Assembly: GCF_050587365.1 (NCBI RefSeq)
Contig: NZ_JBOBFV010000001.1
Coordinates: 868,001-932,000 of the forward strand
Length of the DNA: 64,000 bases
Direction: 5' to 3'
Source: Plantibacter auratus
Lineage (GTDB): Bacteria; Actinomycetota; Actinomycetes; Actinomycetales; Microbacteriaceae
The position numbers and the translations under genes are program-made. The notes beneath the pieces are model-generated. The model was not told the DNA's origin, did not search any database, and was given only the letters and a program-made list of their open reading frames with translations. This document shows positions 32,414 to 40,698 of this stretch, in pieces; within the stretch, counting starts at the first letter, position 1; each line of letters starts with the position of its first letter.

Positions 32414-33262
32414 GTGCTCGCGAACTACCTCATCGGCCTCCGCGAAGGCCTCGAAGCAGGCCTCATCGTCGGCATCCTCGTCGCCTACCTGAACAAGCTC
32501 GGCCGCCGCGACGTCCTCCCCCGGTTGTGGCTCGGCGTCGCCGTCGCGATCGTCGTCTCGCTCGGTGTCGGTGCCATCCTCACCTGGGGACCGTACGGGC
32601 TGAGCTTCCAGGCGCAGGAGATCCTCGGCGGCGGACTCTCCATCCTGGCCGTCGGGCTCGTCACCTGGATGATCTTCTGGATGGGGCGCAACGCCCGAGA
32701 GCTCAAGCACGACCTCGAGTCACGACTCGACGCCGCCGTCGCCGGATCGGCGATCGGCATCGTCGTCCTCGGCTTCATCAGCGTCGGCCGCGAGGGCATC
32801 GAGACCGCCCTCTTCATCTGGGCGAGCGTCAACTCCGGTGAGAGCGCCGTCGTCGGCTCGATCGGCGCGCTCCTCGGCATCCTCACCTCCGTCGTCATCG
32901 CGTATCTCATCTACCGCGGATTCGTCCGGATCAACCTCGGCACCTTCTTCACGTGGACGGGGCTCTTCCTCGTCGTCGTGGCTGCCGGCGTCCTCGCCTA
33001 CGGCGTCGGCGACCTCCAGGAAGCGGGCGCCATCCCCGGCTGGGGGCAGGCCGCGTTCAACCTGAGCGCGATCATCCCTCCAACGAGCTGGTACGGCACC
33101 GTCCTCGGCGGACTCTTCAACTTCACCCCTGCCCCGACCTGGGCGCAGTTCGGTGCGTGGCTGCTGTACCTGATCGTCACGCTCGTCTGCTTCATCCGGG
33201 TCTCGGGTCTCGGCCGTCGGCGCCCGACCTCGGTCACGAAACCGGTCACGACGAACGCCTGA
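32414..33262 (+). CDS. efeU: Iron permease EfeU (Ftr1-like)
   Basis: 282 residues. The GTG at 32414 begins the conserved LANYLIGLREGLEAGL segment; the second iron-binding REGxE motif is GREGIETALF (about residue 116). Seven membrane helices are apparent. In the Efe system ferrous iron is oxidised or handed over by EfeO/EfeB and passed through the permease across the membrane. The 113 bases between iron box and start contain no other feature. efeO follows after 54 bases, so efeUOB probably forms one iron-regulated unit with an internal terminator before efeB. Confidence 0.92.
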   Translation: MLANYLIGLREGLEAGLIVGILVAYLNKLGRRDVLPRLWLGVAVAIVVSLGVGAILTWGPYGLSFQAQEILGGGLSILAVGLVTWMIFWMGRNARELKHDLESRLDAAVAGSAIGIVVLGFISVGREGIETALFIWASVNSGESAVVGSIGALLGILTSVVIAYLIYRGFVRINLGTFFTWTGLFLVVVAAGVLAYGVGDLQEAGAIPGWGQAAFNLSAIIPPTSWYGTVLGGLFNFTPAPTWAQFGAWLLYLIVTLVCFIRVSGLGRRRPTSVTKPVTTNA

Positions 33263-33316
33263 CCGGTCCCCGCCCCACCACGAACCAAGCACCAGCACCT
33301 TCCGACAGGAGTCTCC

Positions 33317-34528
33317 ATGCAGCACCGCATCATCGCCGGCCTCGCCGGCGCGGGCGTCCTCGCCCTCGCCCTCACGGGATGCGTCCCGAACAAGACGGGA
33401 AGCGACGCACTCACCGTCGCCATCACCGACGACTCGTGCTCGGTGTCCGTCGCGAAGGCGACGGCCGGTGCCGTGACGTTCTCGATCACCAACAACGGCA
33501 CCGACGTCAACGAGTTCGAGATCCTCGCCTCGGACAAGCTGCGCATCGTCGGCGAGAAGGAGAACGTGACGCCGGGCCAGACGGTGTCCTACGTCGCTCA
33601 GCTGAACCCCGGCACGTACTACACGGCCTGCAAGTTCCAGCTCGTCGGGGCTCCCGTCGGCCTCGCCGAGTTCACCGTCACCGGTGAGAACGCGGCCGTC
33701 TCGAAGGACGAGCAGGCGCTCACCGACCAGGCCGTGACGAACTACGTCGCGTACATCAAGTCGCAGGTGGCCGAACTCGTGCCGCAGGTGAAGGCCTTCA
33801 CCGACGCGTACGCCGCCGGCGACGATGAGACCGCCCGTCAGCTCTTCGCGACGACGCGCGTCTCGTACGAACGCATCGAGCCGACGGCCGAGGCGTTCGG
33901 CGACCTCGACCCGAAGATCGACTACCGCGAGGTCGACGCCGTGGCTGAAGGACTCGACTGGACCGGCTTCCACCGGATCGAGAAGGACCTCTGGCCGCCG
34001 GCAGCCGACGCGCTGAACTCCGACGGCACGAGCGCGCTGACGGACTGGACGCCGTCGACGCCGGAACAGCGTCAGCAGTTCGCCACCGGACTCGTCGACG
34101 ACGTGCAGCAGCTGTTCGACCTCGTCTCCGAGAAGGACTTCACCGTGAGCCTCGGCGACATCTCGAACGGTGCCATCGGTCTCCTGGACGAGGTCGCCGT
34201 CGGCAAGATCTCCGGCGAGGAGGACTGGTGGTCCCACACCGACCTCTACGACTTCGCGGCCAACGTGCAGGGAGCCGAGGTCGCGTTCGGCAACGTCAAG
34301 GACATCGCCGCGAGCAAGGGTGACGCGGGCACGAAGCTCGTCGGCCAGATCGAGACCGAGTTCACGGCGCTGCAGGACCTGCTCGCGAAGTACGGCAGCC
34401 TCGACAGCGGCTTCGTGAGCTACGACACCGTCACCGAGGAGCAGCGCAAGGAGCTCTCCGACCAGGTGAACGCCCTCGCCGAGCCGCTGTCGCAGCTCAC
34501 CCACACGGTGCTCGGCGTCGCCGAGTAG
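33317..34528 (+). CDS. efeO: EfeO iron-binding lipoprotein
   Basis: 403 residues. The ATG follows GACAGGAG. The signal peptide ends in the lipobox LALTGC (Cys about 22), anchoring it to the outer face of the membrane. A cupredoxin-like domain (about 30-125) is followed by the M75 imelysin-like domain (about 135-400) that holds the HxxE motif in FHRIEKDLW (about residue 218), the proposed iron site. The two-domain Cup-M75 form matches full-length EfeO. It lies between efeU and efeB. Confidence 0.92.
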   Translation: MQHRIIAGLAGAGVLALALTGCVPNKTGSDALTVAITDDSCSVSVAKATAGAVTFSITNNGTDVNEFEILASDKLRIVGEKENVTPGQTVSYVAQLNPGTYYTACKFQLVGAPVGLAEFTVTGENAAVSKDEQALTDQAVTNYVAYIKSQVAELVPQVKAFTDAYAAGDDETARQLFATTRVSYERIEPTAEAFGDLDPKIDYREVDAVAEGLDWTGFHRIEKDLWPPAADALNSDGTSALTDWTPSTPEQRQQFATGLVDDVQQLFDLVSEKDFTVSLGDISNGAIGLLDEVAVGKISGEEDWWSHTDLYDFAANVQGAEVAFGNVKDIAASKGDAGTKLVGQIETEFTALQDLLAKYGSLDSGFVSYDTVTEEQRKELSDQVNALAEPLSQLTHTVLGVAE

Positions 34529-34564
34529 CACCGAACGGATCCACCGCCGCCTCCGCGGCGCGCC

Positions 34565-34603
34565 GGGCCGGAACCGCTCAGAGCGTTCTGGGGGTTCCGG
34601 CCC
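34565..34603 (+). terminator. Terminator or attenuator after efeO
   Basis: A perfect 11-bp stem (GGGCCGGAACC at 34565-34575 with 34593-34603) with a 17-nt loop sits between efeO and efeB. It may reduce read-through into efeB, which has a possible own -10 (TAGCAT, 34628-34633). Confidence 0.55.
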
Positions 34604-34641
34604 TGCGGCCTTCCAGCCATCCCTGAATAGCATGAGGTCCG

Positions 34642-36039
34642 ATGACCGAGCACACTCCCCCCACGACTCCTGCAACCGAGGCAGGGTCCACGCCCACCGC
34701 GTCTGGACCCGAGGCAGGATCGACGCCCACCGCGCCTGAACCCGGCGCCGCGTCCGCACCACCGAACGACGCCCCGCGGCGCGGGCTGTCGCGCCGGGCG
34801 CTGTTCGGCCTCGCCGGAGCGGGCGCCGCAGGGCTGGCGGCCGGAGCCGGGGCGACCGCGGCCATCACCGCCGCCGTCAGCGCCTCGGCGAGTGCCGCGG
34901 GCGTCACGACGGTCTACCCGTTCAACGGGGCCCACCAGAGCGGGATCACGACGCCGGCGCAGGACCGCCTGCACTTCGCCGCGTACGACGTGTCGGCTGG
35001 GACCACCCGGGAGGAGCTCATCGAGTTGCTCCAGGACTGGAGCGTCGCCGCGGCGCGCATGACGCAGGGGAAGGAGGTCGCCGACGGCGGTGCCGTCGAC
35101 GGCTCCCCGCTCGCTCCCCCGGTCGACACCGGAGAAGCGCTCGGACTGCCCGCCAGCGGGCTCACGATCACCTTCGGGTTCGGACCCACGCTCTTCACCG
35201 CCGAGGACGGCACGGACCGGTTCGGCATCGCCGACCGGCGCCCGGGCGAGTTGGAGAAGCTCCCCCGCTTCACGGGCGACAACCTCCAGGCGGGCCTCAC
35301 CGGCGGCGACCTCTGCATCCAGGCGTGCGCCGACGACCCGCAGGTCGCCGTGCACGCGATCCGCAATCTGAGCCGCATCGCGTTCGGACGCGCCTCCGTC
35401 CGCTGGTCGCAGCTCGGCTTCGGTCGTACCTCCTCGACCTCCACCAGCCAGGTCACCCCGCGCAACCTGTTCGGCTTCAAAGACGGCACCGCGAACGTCA
35501 AGTCCGAGGAGACCAAGACGGTCGAGGAGCAGGTCTGGGTTCAGGACGGAGACAGCGCCGCCTGGCTGAGCGGTGGTTCCTACCTCGTGGTCCGGAAGAT
35601 CCGCATGATCATCGAGACCTGGGACCGCGCGCAGCTCCAGGAGCAGGAGCGCGTCATCGGTCGGAGCAAGGGCGAGGGCGCACCGCTGTCGGGCGGTAAG
35701 GAGTTCACTGAGCCCGACTTCGACGCGGTCGGCGCAACGGATCAGCCGCTCATCGACAAGCACTCGCACGTGCGCCTGGCGCACCCGACCCAGCTCAAGG
35801 GCACGAAGCTCCTGCGACGCGGATACAACTTCGTCGACGGCAACGACGACCTCGGGCGGTTGAACGCCGGACTGTTCTTCATGTCGTACCAGCGATCGCC
35901 GAAGCAGTTCATCGACGTGCAGCGCGCGCTGGCCACCGATGCGCTCAACGAGTACATCAAGCACGTCGGGTCGGCGATCTTCGCGGTGCCGCCGGGCGCG
36001 AGCAAGGACGGCTGGGTCGGCGAGACGCTCTTCGCGTAG
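34642..36039 (+). CDS. efeB: EfeB: Tat-exported DyP-type heme peroxidase / deferrochelatase
   Basis: 465 residues. A twin-arginine signal (LSRRALFGLAGAG, RR at 51-52) comes after an unusually long Pro/Thr/Ala-rich n-region that contains an 11-residue tandem duplication. The DyP domain has the GFKDGT motif (GxxDG, heme-side Asp, about residue 275) and the proximal heme His in HSHVRLAHP (about 374). It is exported folded through Tat (tatB at 24 kb), where it oxidises Fe(II) or extracts heme iron for EfeU/EfeO. A TAGCAT hexamer eight bases before the ATG may give a separate leaderless transcript. Confidence 0.92.
   Translation: MTEHTPPTTPATEAGSTPTASGPEAGSTPTAPEPGAASAPPNDAPRRGLSRRALFGLAGAGAAGLAAGAGATAAITAAVSASASAAGVTTVYPFNGAHQSGITTPAQDRLHFAAYDVSAGTTREELIELLQDWSVAAARMTQGKEVADGGAVDGSPLAPPVDTGEALGLPASGLTITFGFGPTLFTAEDGTDRFGIADRRPGELEKLPRFTGDNLQAGLTGGDLCIQACADDPQVAVHAIRNLSRIAFGRASVRWSQLGFGRTSSTSTSQVTPRNLFGFKDGTANVKSEETKTVEEQVWVQDGDSAAWLSGGSYLVVRKIRMIIETWDRAQLQEQERVIGRSKGEGAPLSGGKEFTEPDFDAVGATDQPLIDKHSHVRLAHPTQLKGTKLLRRGYNFVDGNDDLGRLNAGLFFMSYQRSPKQFIDVQRALATDALNEYIKHVGSAIFAVPPGASKDGWVGETLFA
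34678..34743 (+). repeat. 33-bp tandem duplication inside efeB
   Basis: Two imperfect 33-base units (34678-34710, 34711-34743) encode EAGSTPTASGP and EAGSTPTAPEP in the n-region of the EfeB signal peptide. They differ at a few positions. Confidence 0.8.
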
Positions 36040-36048
36040 GACCTGCCC

Positions 36049-36107
36049 GGTCGCTGAGCCCCGGTCACTGAGCCCTCCCTGACCGGTCACCGAGCCTGTC
36101 GAAGTGC
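36049..36107. repeat. Dispersed repeat cluster C
   Basis: A full copy GGTCACCGAGCCTGTCGAAG (36085-36104) is preceded by two truncated copies (GGTCGCTGAGCC at 36049 and GGTCACTGAGCC at 36063). They fill the convergent spacer between efeB and the lipoprotein gene, ending at the stop codon of the latter. Confidence 0.75.
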
Positions 36108-36538
36108 TACTTGACCGTCACCGTGTAGAGGATGCTGTCCGCCGAGGCGACGAGCTTCACGTCGTAGGCCGTCGTCGACAGCGTCACGATCGAACCGTCG
36201 CCGTTCGCGATCTCCCCGTCGATCGTGAAGCCCGCCGCGACGAGCGCGTCCTTGGCTGCGGTGGCGGCGTCGGTCGCCTGCACCGTCACGACGAAGGTGT
36301 CCTTGCCGTCGACCGTCCCACGTCCGCCGTTGACCGTGCCGTCGACCACCGGGACCGCGTCGACGGGGTATCCGTCCGGCAGCCCCTCGTCGAGGTTCAC
36401 GTCGAAGTCGCCACCGGTGGCGTCGCGGATGCCCTGCTCGACGGAGTCCTTGACGGTGGACTCGATGACGCTGCACCCGGCGAGCGTCGGAGCGAGGACG
36501 AGGGCGGCCAGCAGGGCGAGGGAGGCGGGTCGGCGCAT
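36107..36538 (-). CDS. Hypothetical lipoprotein
   Basis: 143 residues from ATG. The signal peptide ends in a lipobox (TLAGCS, Cys about 22). The mature part begins with an amphipathic helix (STVKDSVEQGIRDATGG) and then has a compact alpha/beta region containing DGKDTFVVTVQATDAATAAKDALVAAGFTIDGEI, split here as a helix flanked by strands. No family recognised. It is cut off from typA by a strong terminator and so needs its own promoter; none is evident in the short gap. It converges with efeB. Confidence 0.72.
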   Translation of the reverse strand: MRRPASLALLAALVLAPTLAGCSVIESTVKDSVEQGIRDATGGDFDVNLDEGLPDGYPVDAVPVVDGTVNGGRGTVDGKDTFVVTVQATDAATAAKDALVAAGFTIDGEIANGDGSIVTLSTTAYDVKLVASADSILYTVTVK

Positions 36539-36553
36539 GCGATCAGCTTAACG

Positions 36554-36593
36554 ACCCGATGCCCGGTCTTCCTGAGAGGACCGGGCATCGGGT
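36554..36593 (-). terminator. Terminator of typA
   Basis: A perfect 15-bp stem (36554-36568 with 36579-36593) with 10-nt loop begins 16 bases downstream of the typA stop. Confidence 0.8.
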
Positions 36594-36608
36594 TGGAGCG
36601 GTTACCGC

Positions 36609-38516
36609 CTACTCGGACTGCTTCTTGAGACGCGAGTAGCTGCGCTGGCGGGCCTGAGCGTCGAGCTCGACCTTGCGGATGCGCACGTGCTCGGGCGTGA
36701 CCTCGACGCACTCGTCCTCGCGGGCGAACTCGAGGCTCTCCTCGAGCGTGAGGACGCGCGGCGGCGTCATCGACTCGAAGTTGTCGGCCGAAGACTGACG
36801 CATGTTGGTCAGCTTCTTCTCCTTGGTGATGTTGACGTCCATGTCGTCGTTGCGCGAGTTCTCGCCGATGACCATGCCCTCGTAGACCTCTTCGGTCGGC
36901 TGCACGAAGAACGACATGCGTTCCTGCAGCGCGATGATCGCGAAGGGCGTGACCACACCGGAGCGGTCGGCGACGATCGAACCGTTGTTGCGCGTCGTGA
37001 TCGCGCCGGCCCACTCGCCGTATCCGTGTGCCAACGCGTTGGCGATACCCGTACCGCGCGTGGCGGTGAGGAACTCGGACCGGAAGCCGATGAGACCGCG
37101 CGACGGGACGATGAACTCCATGCGGACCCAGCCGGTGCCGTGGTTCGCCATGTTCTCCATGCGGCCCTTGCGAGCGGCGAGGAGCTGCGTGATCGCGCCG
37201 AGGTGCTCCTCGGGAGCGTCGATGGTGAGGTGCTCGTACGGCTCGTGGACCTTGCCGTCGATACGCTTCGTGACCACCTGCGGCTTGCCGACGGTGAGCT
37301 CGTAGCCTTCGCGACGCATCTGCTCGACGAGGATGGCGAGCGCGAGCTCTCCACGGCCCTGGACCTCCCACGCGTCGGGTCGACCGATGTCGAGGACCTT
37401 GAGCGAGACGTTACCGATGAGCTCGCGGTCGAGGCGGTCCTTGACCATGCGCGCGGTGAGCTTGTGGCCCTTGACCTTGCCCATGAGCGGCGAGGTGTTG
37501 GTACCGATGGTCATCGAGATGGCCGGGTCGTCGACCGTGATGGCCGGCAGCGCGCGGACGTCCTCGGGGTCGGCCAGGGTGTCGCCGATCATGATGTCGG
37601 CGAAACCGGCGACGGCGACGATGTCGCCGGGGCCGGCGCTCTCGGCCGGGTAGCGGTCGAGGGCCTTCGTGATCATGAGCTCGGTGACGCGGACGTTGTG
37701 GACGTCGCCGTCGTGGCGGACCCACGCGACCGTCTGGCCCTTCTTCAGCGTGCCGTTGAAGATGCGCAGGAGCGCGAGACGACCGAGGAACGGCGAGGCG
37801 TCGAGGTTCGTGACGTGCGCCTGGAGCGGGTGCTCGTCGTCGTACTGCGGAGCCGGGATGTGCTCGAGGATGGCTGCGAACAGCGGCTCGAGGTCTTCAC
37901 TGTCGGGCAGTTCGCCGTTGGCGGGCTTGTTGGACGACGCGCGGCCGGCCTTACCGGAGGCGTAGACGACCGGGACGTCGAGGACGGCGTCGAGGTCGAG
38001 GTCGGGGACGTCGTCGACCATGTCGCTGGCGAGACCGATGAGGAGGTCCTGGCTCTCGACGACGACCTCGTCGATGCGTGCGTCGGGGCGGTCGGTCTTG
38101 TTGACCAGGAGGATGACCGGCAGCTTGGCCTCGAGCGCCTTGCGGAGCACGAAGCGGGTCTGCGGCAGGGGGCCCTCGGACGCGTCGACGAGGAGGACGA
38201 CGCCGTCGACCATGGACAGGCCGCGCTCGACCTCTCCACCGAAGTCGGCGTGGCCCGGGGTGTCGATGACGTTGATCGTGATCGGGCCGTCGGTGGCGTG
38301 TTCGCCCTTGTACGAGATCGCCGTGTTCTTGGCGAGGATGGTGATGCCCTTTTCGCGCTCGAGCTCATTCGAGTCCATGGCGCGTTCTTCGAGGTGGGCG
38401 TGTTCGGCGAAAGAGTTGGTCTGTCGCAGCATGGCGTCGACGAGGGTCGTCTTGCCGTGGTCAACGTGGGCCACGATCGCGACATTGCGCAGATCGGAAC
38501 GAGTGGCGAGCGCCAT
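36609..38516 (-). CDS. typA: Ribosome-associated translational GTPase TypA/BipA
   Basis: 635 residues from the ATG at 38516 (MALATRSDLRN), which fits the family start better than the longer open frame. GTPase motifs are complete: G1 AHVDHGKT, G2 region REKGITILAKNTA, G3 DTPGHADF, G4 NKTD, G5 ASGKAG. Elongation-factor-like domains II, III and V follow, then the BipA-specific C-terminal domain. TypA binds ribosomes and helps assembly and growth under stress. A possible -10 (TATGAT) lies about 57 bases upstream. The neighbours are unrelated; it is a single-gene unit flanked by terminators. Confidence 0.95.
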   Translation of the reverse strand: MALATRSDLRNVAIVAHVDHGKTTLVDAMLRQTNSFAEHAHLEERAMDSNELEREKGITILAKNTAISYKGEHATDGPITINVIDTPGHADFGGEVERGLSMVDGVVLLVDASEGPLPQTRFVLRKALEAKLPVILLVNKTDRPDARIDEVVVESQDLLIGLASDMVDDVPDLDLDAVLDVPVVYASGKAGRASSNKPANGELPDSEDLEPLFAAILEHIPAPQYDDEHPLQAHVTNLDASPFLGRLALLRIFNGTLKKGQTVAWVRHDGDVHNVRVTELMITKALDRYPAESAGPGDIVAVAGFADIMIGDTLADPEDVRALPAITVDDPAISMTIGTNTSPLMGKVKGHKLTARMVKDRLDRELIGNVSLKVLDIGRPDAWEVQGRGELALAILVEQMRREGYELTVGKPQVVTKRIDGKVHEPYEHLTIDAPEEHLGAITQLLAARKGRMENMANHGTGWVRMEFIVPSRGLIGFRSEFLTATRGTGIANALAHGYGEWAGAITTRNNGSIVADRSGVVTPFAIIALQERMSFFVQPTEEVYEGMVIGENSRNDDMDVNITKEKKLTNMRQSSADNFESMTPPRVLTLEESLEFAREDECVEVTPEHVRIRKVELDAQARQRSYSRLKKQSE

Positions 38517-38572
38517 AAAAGGGTGGCTTCCTTCAAGTGGATGGGATTCGGGCACGATGGTGCCGACGGACC

Positions 38573-38578
38573 ATCATA
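38573..38578 (-). promoter_or_regulatory. typA -10 hexamer TATGAT
   Basis: TATGAT on the minus strand lies 57 bases before the typA ATG, giving a leader of about 50 bases. No good -35 at the usual distance was seen. Confidence 0.45.
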
Positions 38579-38608
38579 CCGCAGGAGTCCTGGCCGGGGG
38601 CTGAACGG

Positions 38609-38644
38609 CGACGGGCACCGGCGGTTTCCCGCCGATGCCCGTCG
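38609..38644 (-). terminator. Terminator of the first oligopeptide-binding protein gene
   Basis: A 16-bp stem with one mismatch (38609-38624 with 38629-38644) and a 4-nt loop, 33 bases after the stop of the substrate-binding protein. Confidence 0.75.
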
Positions 38645-38677
38645 TCCTCAGGGTTCAGGAGGAACCCGTCGTGTGGC

Positions 38678-40402
38678 TTACTTCTTCCAGCCCACGTTCT
38701 TCCAATCGATGGTCTCGAACTGGGTCGGCCCGTAGTTCACGAGGCCGGTCTTGACGCCGTAGGTGTACGGCACCGGGAACAGCGGGAGCGTGGTCGCGAG
38801 GGCGACGATCTTCTTGTCGATCTCCTTCGCGATCTCGAGGCGCTTGTCGGGGTCGAGTTCCGCGTTGGCGCTCGCCCAGAGGTCACCGAGCGAGTCGTCG
38901 GTGACGCCGGGGAAGTTCTGCCCGGAATCGGCCGGGTAGAAGATCGACTCGGTGCTGGAGATCGGGAAGGCGGTGCCCTGCCACGCGAAGCTCACGGCGT
39001 CGAAGTCGCGGGTCTCGGTGGTGACGTACTTCGTGAAGAAGTCATCCGAGGGGACGGTGTCGATCTGGAGGTCGAAGCCCGACTCCTTCACCATGGCCTG
39101 CACCTGCTGCGACGTCTCGGCGGAGACCGGGTTGTCGGAGTCGATGACGTAGCGGACGGTCAGCTTCTGGCCGTCCTTCTCGCGGATGCCGTCGCTGCCC
39201 TCCTTCCAACCGGCGTCTTCGAGCTGCTTCTTGGCCGCGTCGATGTCGTAGCCGAGCACCTTGGAGGCGTCGTCCTCGTAGCCGTCCTGGCCCGGGAGGA
39301 AGATGAGGTTGTTCAGCAGGTCGGTCGGCGCGTCGATCGCGGCGAGGCGGGCCTCGGCGATGGTCTGACGGTTGATCGACTTGGCGAACGCCTGGCGGAC
39401 CTCGGGGTCGCTCAGGACCTCGGACGTGCCGTTCAGCGTGATGTGGTTGTAGGTGGTACCGCGCGAACGCTGGATCTCGGCGTCGCTGCGCTTCTGAGCC
39501 GTCTGGTAGTTGTCGGCGTTGGAACCCACGCTGAAGACGTCGATCTCACTGTTGGAGAATGCCTGGGCGAGCCCGGCGCGGGAGATCTGCTTGAAGATGA
39601 TGTTGTCGAGCTTCGGCTTGTCGCCCCACCACTTCGGGTTGGGCGCGAAGGTGACGACGGCACCGGTCTGGTCGATCTTGCTGACGATGTACGGGCCACC
39701 CGACACGTAGGTCGTGCCGTCGGCCGCGTACGGTCCGGTCGCCCAGAGGGTGTTGAACGACTCGGGCGTCGCGCCGAGCCACTTCGGCCAGATGTTGCCG
39801 AGGATGGACGGCCAGTCCGCGTTCTTGTTCTTGAACGTGATGAGGACGTCCTGCGGGCTGTCGCCGGCGGTGACGGACTCGATGTCCTTCCACACGTTCG
39901 TGGACGTGGGTGCGTACGCCTCGTTCGCGCCGTTCAGGGACTGCCACGTCGCAGCGACGTCGTCAACGCTGATCGCGGTGCCGTCGGACCACACGGCGTC
40001 GGGGTTGATCTTGATCTCGACGACCTGCGGGTCCTCGCTCTTCAGCTCGACCGAGGTCGCGTAGTCGGGGTTCGCCTCCCAGGAGCCGTCTTCCTTGATC
40101 TTGACGAACGACGGCGTGTACAAGTTCGTGAGGAACTGGTCGTCGACCGTACCGGCGTCGAGGTTGTTGAGGTTCCAGTTGGCCGGGATCGTGTCGACCG
40201 CGAGGTTCAGTGTGCCGCCCTGGGCGATCTGGTCGGCGTCGGCGCGCTCCCAGCCGGTGCCGGACAGCTCGGCGGGCTTCGACGTCGAGCCGCCACCGCC
40301 TGAACCGCCTCCGGTGCAAGCCGTCAATGCGAGGGCGACGATCGAGACGCCGGCGAGGATCATCCCGCCGCGCCGCTTCGATCCCTGTGTTCTGGAACTC
40401 AT
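38678..40402 (-). CDS. Oligopeptide ABC transporter substrate-binding lipoprotein (family 5), system 1
   Basis: 574 residues from the ATG at 40402, preceded by AAGGTGG. Signal peptide with lipobox LALTAC (Cys about 28), then a Gly/Ser linker. The mature protein is a SBP_bac_5 (DppA/OppA-like) fold with typical segments (DAVWSDGTAISVDDV, GPYIVSKIDQTG, RQAFAKSINRQT). It binds peptides outside and delivers them to the divergent permeases starting at 40699. Unlike system 2, the binding-protein gene is transcribed away from its transporter genes and has its own terminator. Ligand cannot be deduced. Confidence 0.88.
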   Translation of the reverse strand: MSSRTQGSKRRGGMILAGVSIVALALTACTGGGSGGGGSTSKPAELSGTGWERADADQIAQGGTLNLAVDTIPANWNLNNLDAGTVDDQFLTNLYTPSFVKIKEDGSWEANPDYATSVELKSEDPQVVEIKINPDAVWSDGTAISVDDVAATWQSLNGANEAYAPTSTNVWKDIESVTAGDSPQDVLITFKNKNADWPSILGNIWPKWLGATPESFNTLWATGPYAADGTTYVSGGPYIVSKIDQTGAVVTFAPNPKWWGDKPKLDNIIFKQISRAGLAQAFSNSEIDVFSVGSNADNYQTAQKRSDAEIQRSRGTTYNHITLNGTSEVLSDPEVRQAFAKSINRQTIAEARLAAIDAPTDLLNNLIFLPGQDGYEDDASKVLGYDIDAAKKQLEDAGWKEGSDGIREKDGQKLTVRYVIDSDNPVSAETSQQVQAMVKESGFDLQIDTVPSDDFFTKYVTTETRDFDAVSFAWQGTAFPISSTESIFYPADSGQNFPGVTDDSLGDLWASANAELDPDKRLEIAKEIDKKIVALATTLPLFPVPYTYGVKTGLVNYGPTQFETIDWKNVGWKK

Positions 40403-40698
40403 CGAGATCCACCTTTCGTGACGTGTAACTGCGCAACGCCGCACCGATGCGGAGCGGAAGGCGCGCAGGCCAATGTGGACCATCTTGCACCCGCTCCGGG
40501 GATCCCCCACAAGTGGGCACGAATTGTTACCGTTTCGATTTCTCGACGGTACGAGCCGGAAACATACGTTTCGTTTCCTGGGAACACGCGTCGTTTTCTG
40601 ATTCCCGATGGTTCGGGGTTACAGTGTCTCCACCCCACGAGGGGAGCACAGCTGACGGGACGACGCGGTCCCGCACAACGACTTCGCAAGGCTGGTAC
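40403..40698. promoter_or_regulatory. Divergent regulatory region of oligopeptide system 1
   Basis: The 296-base spacer has the ribosome-binding site of the binding-protein gene at one end and AAGG before the permease at the other. A near-palindrome GAAACATACGTTTC (40559-40572) lies within a larger GGAAAC...GTTTCC inversion and is a plausible operator. A possible plus-strand -10 is TACAGT (40620-40625). The AT content here is visibly higher than in the flanking genes. Exact promoters are uncertain. Confidence 0.45.
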
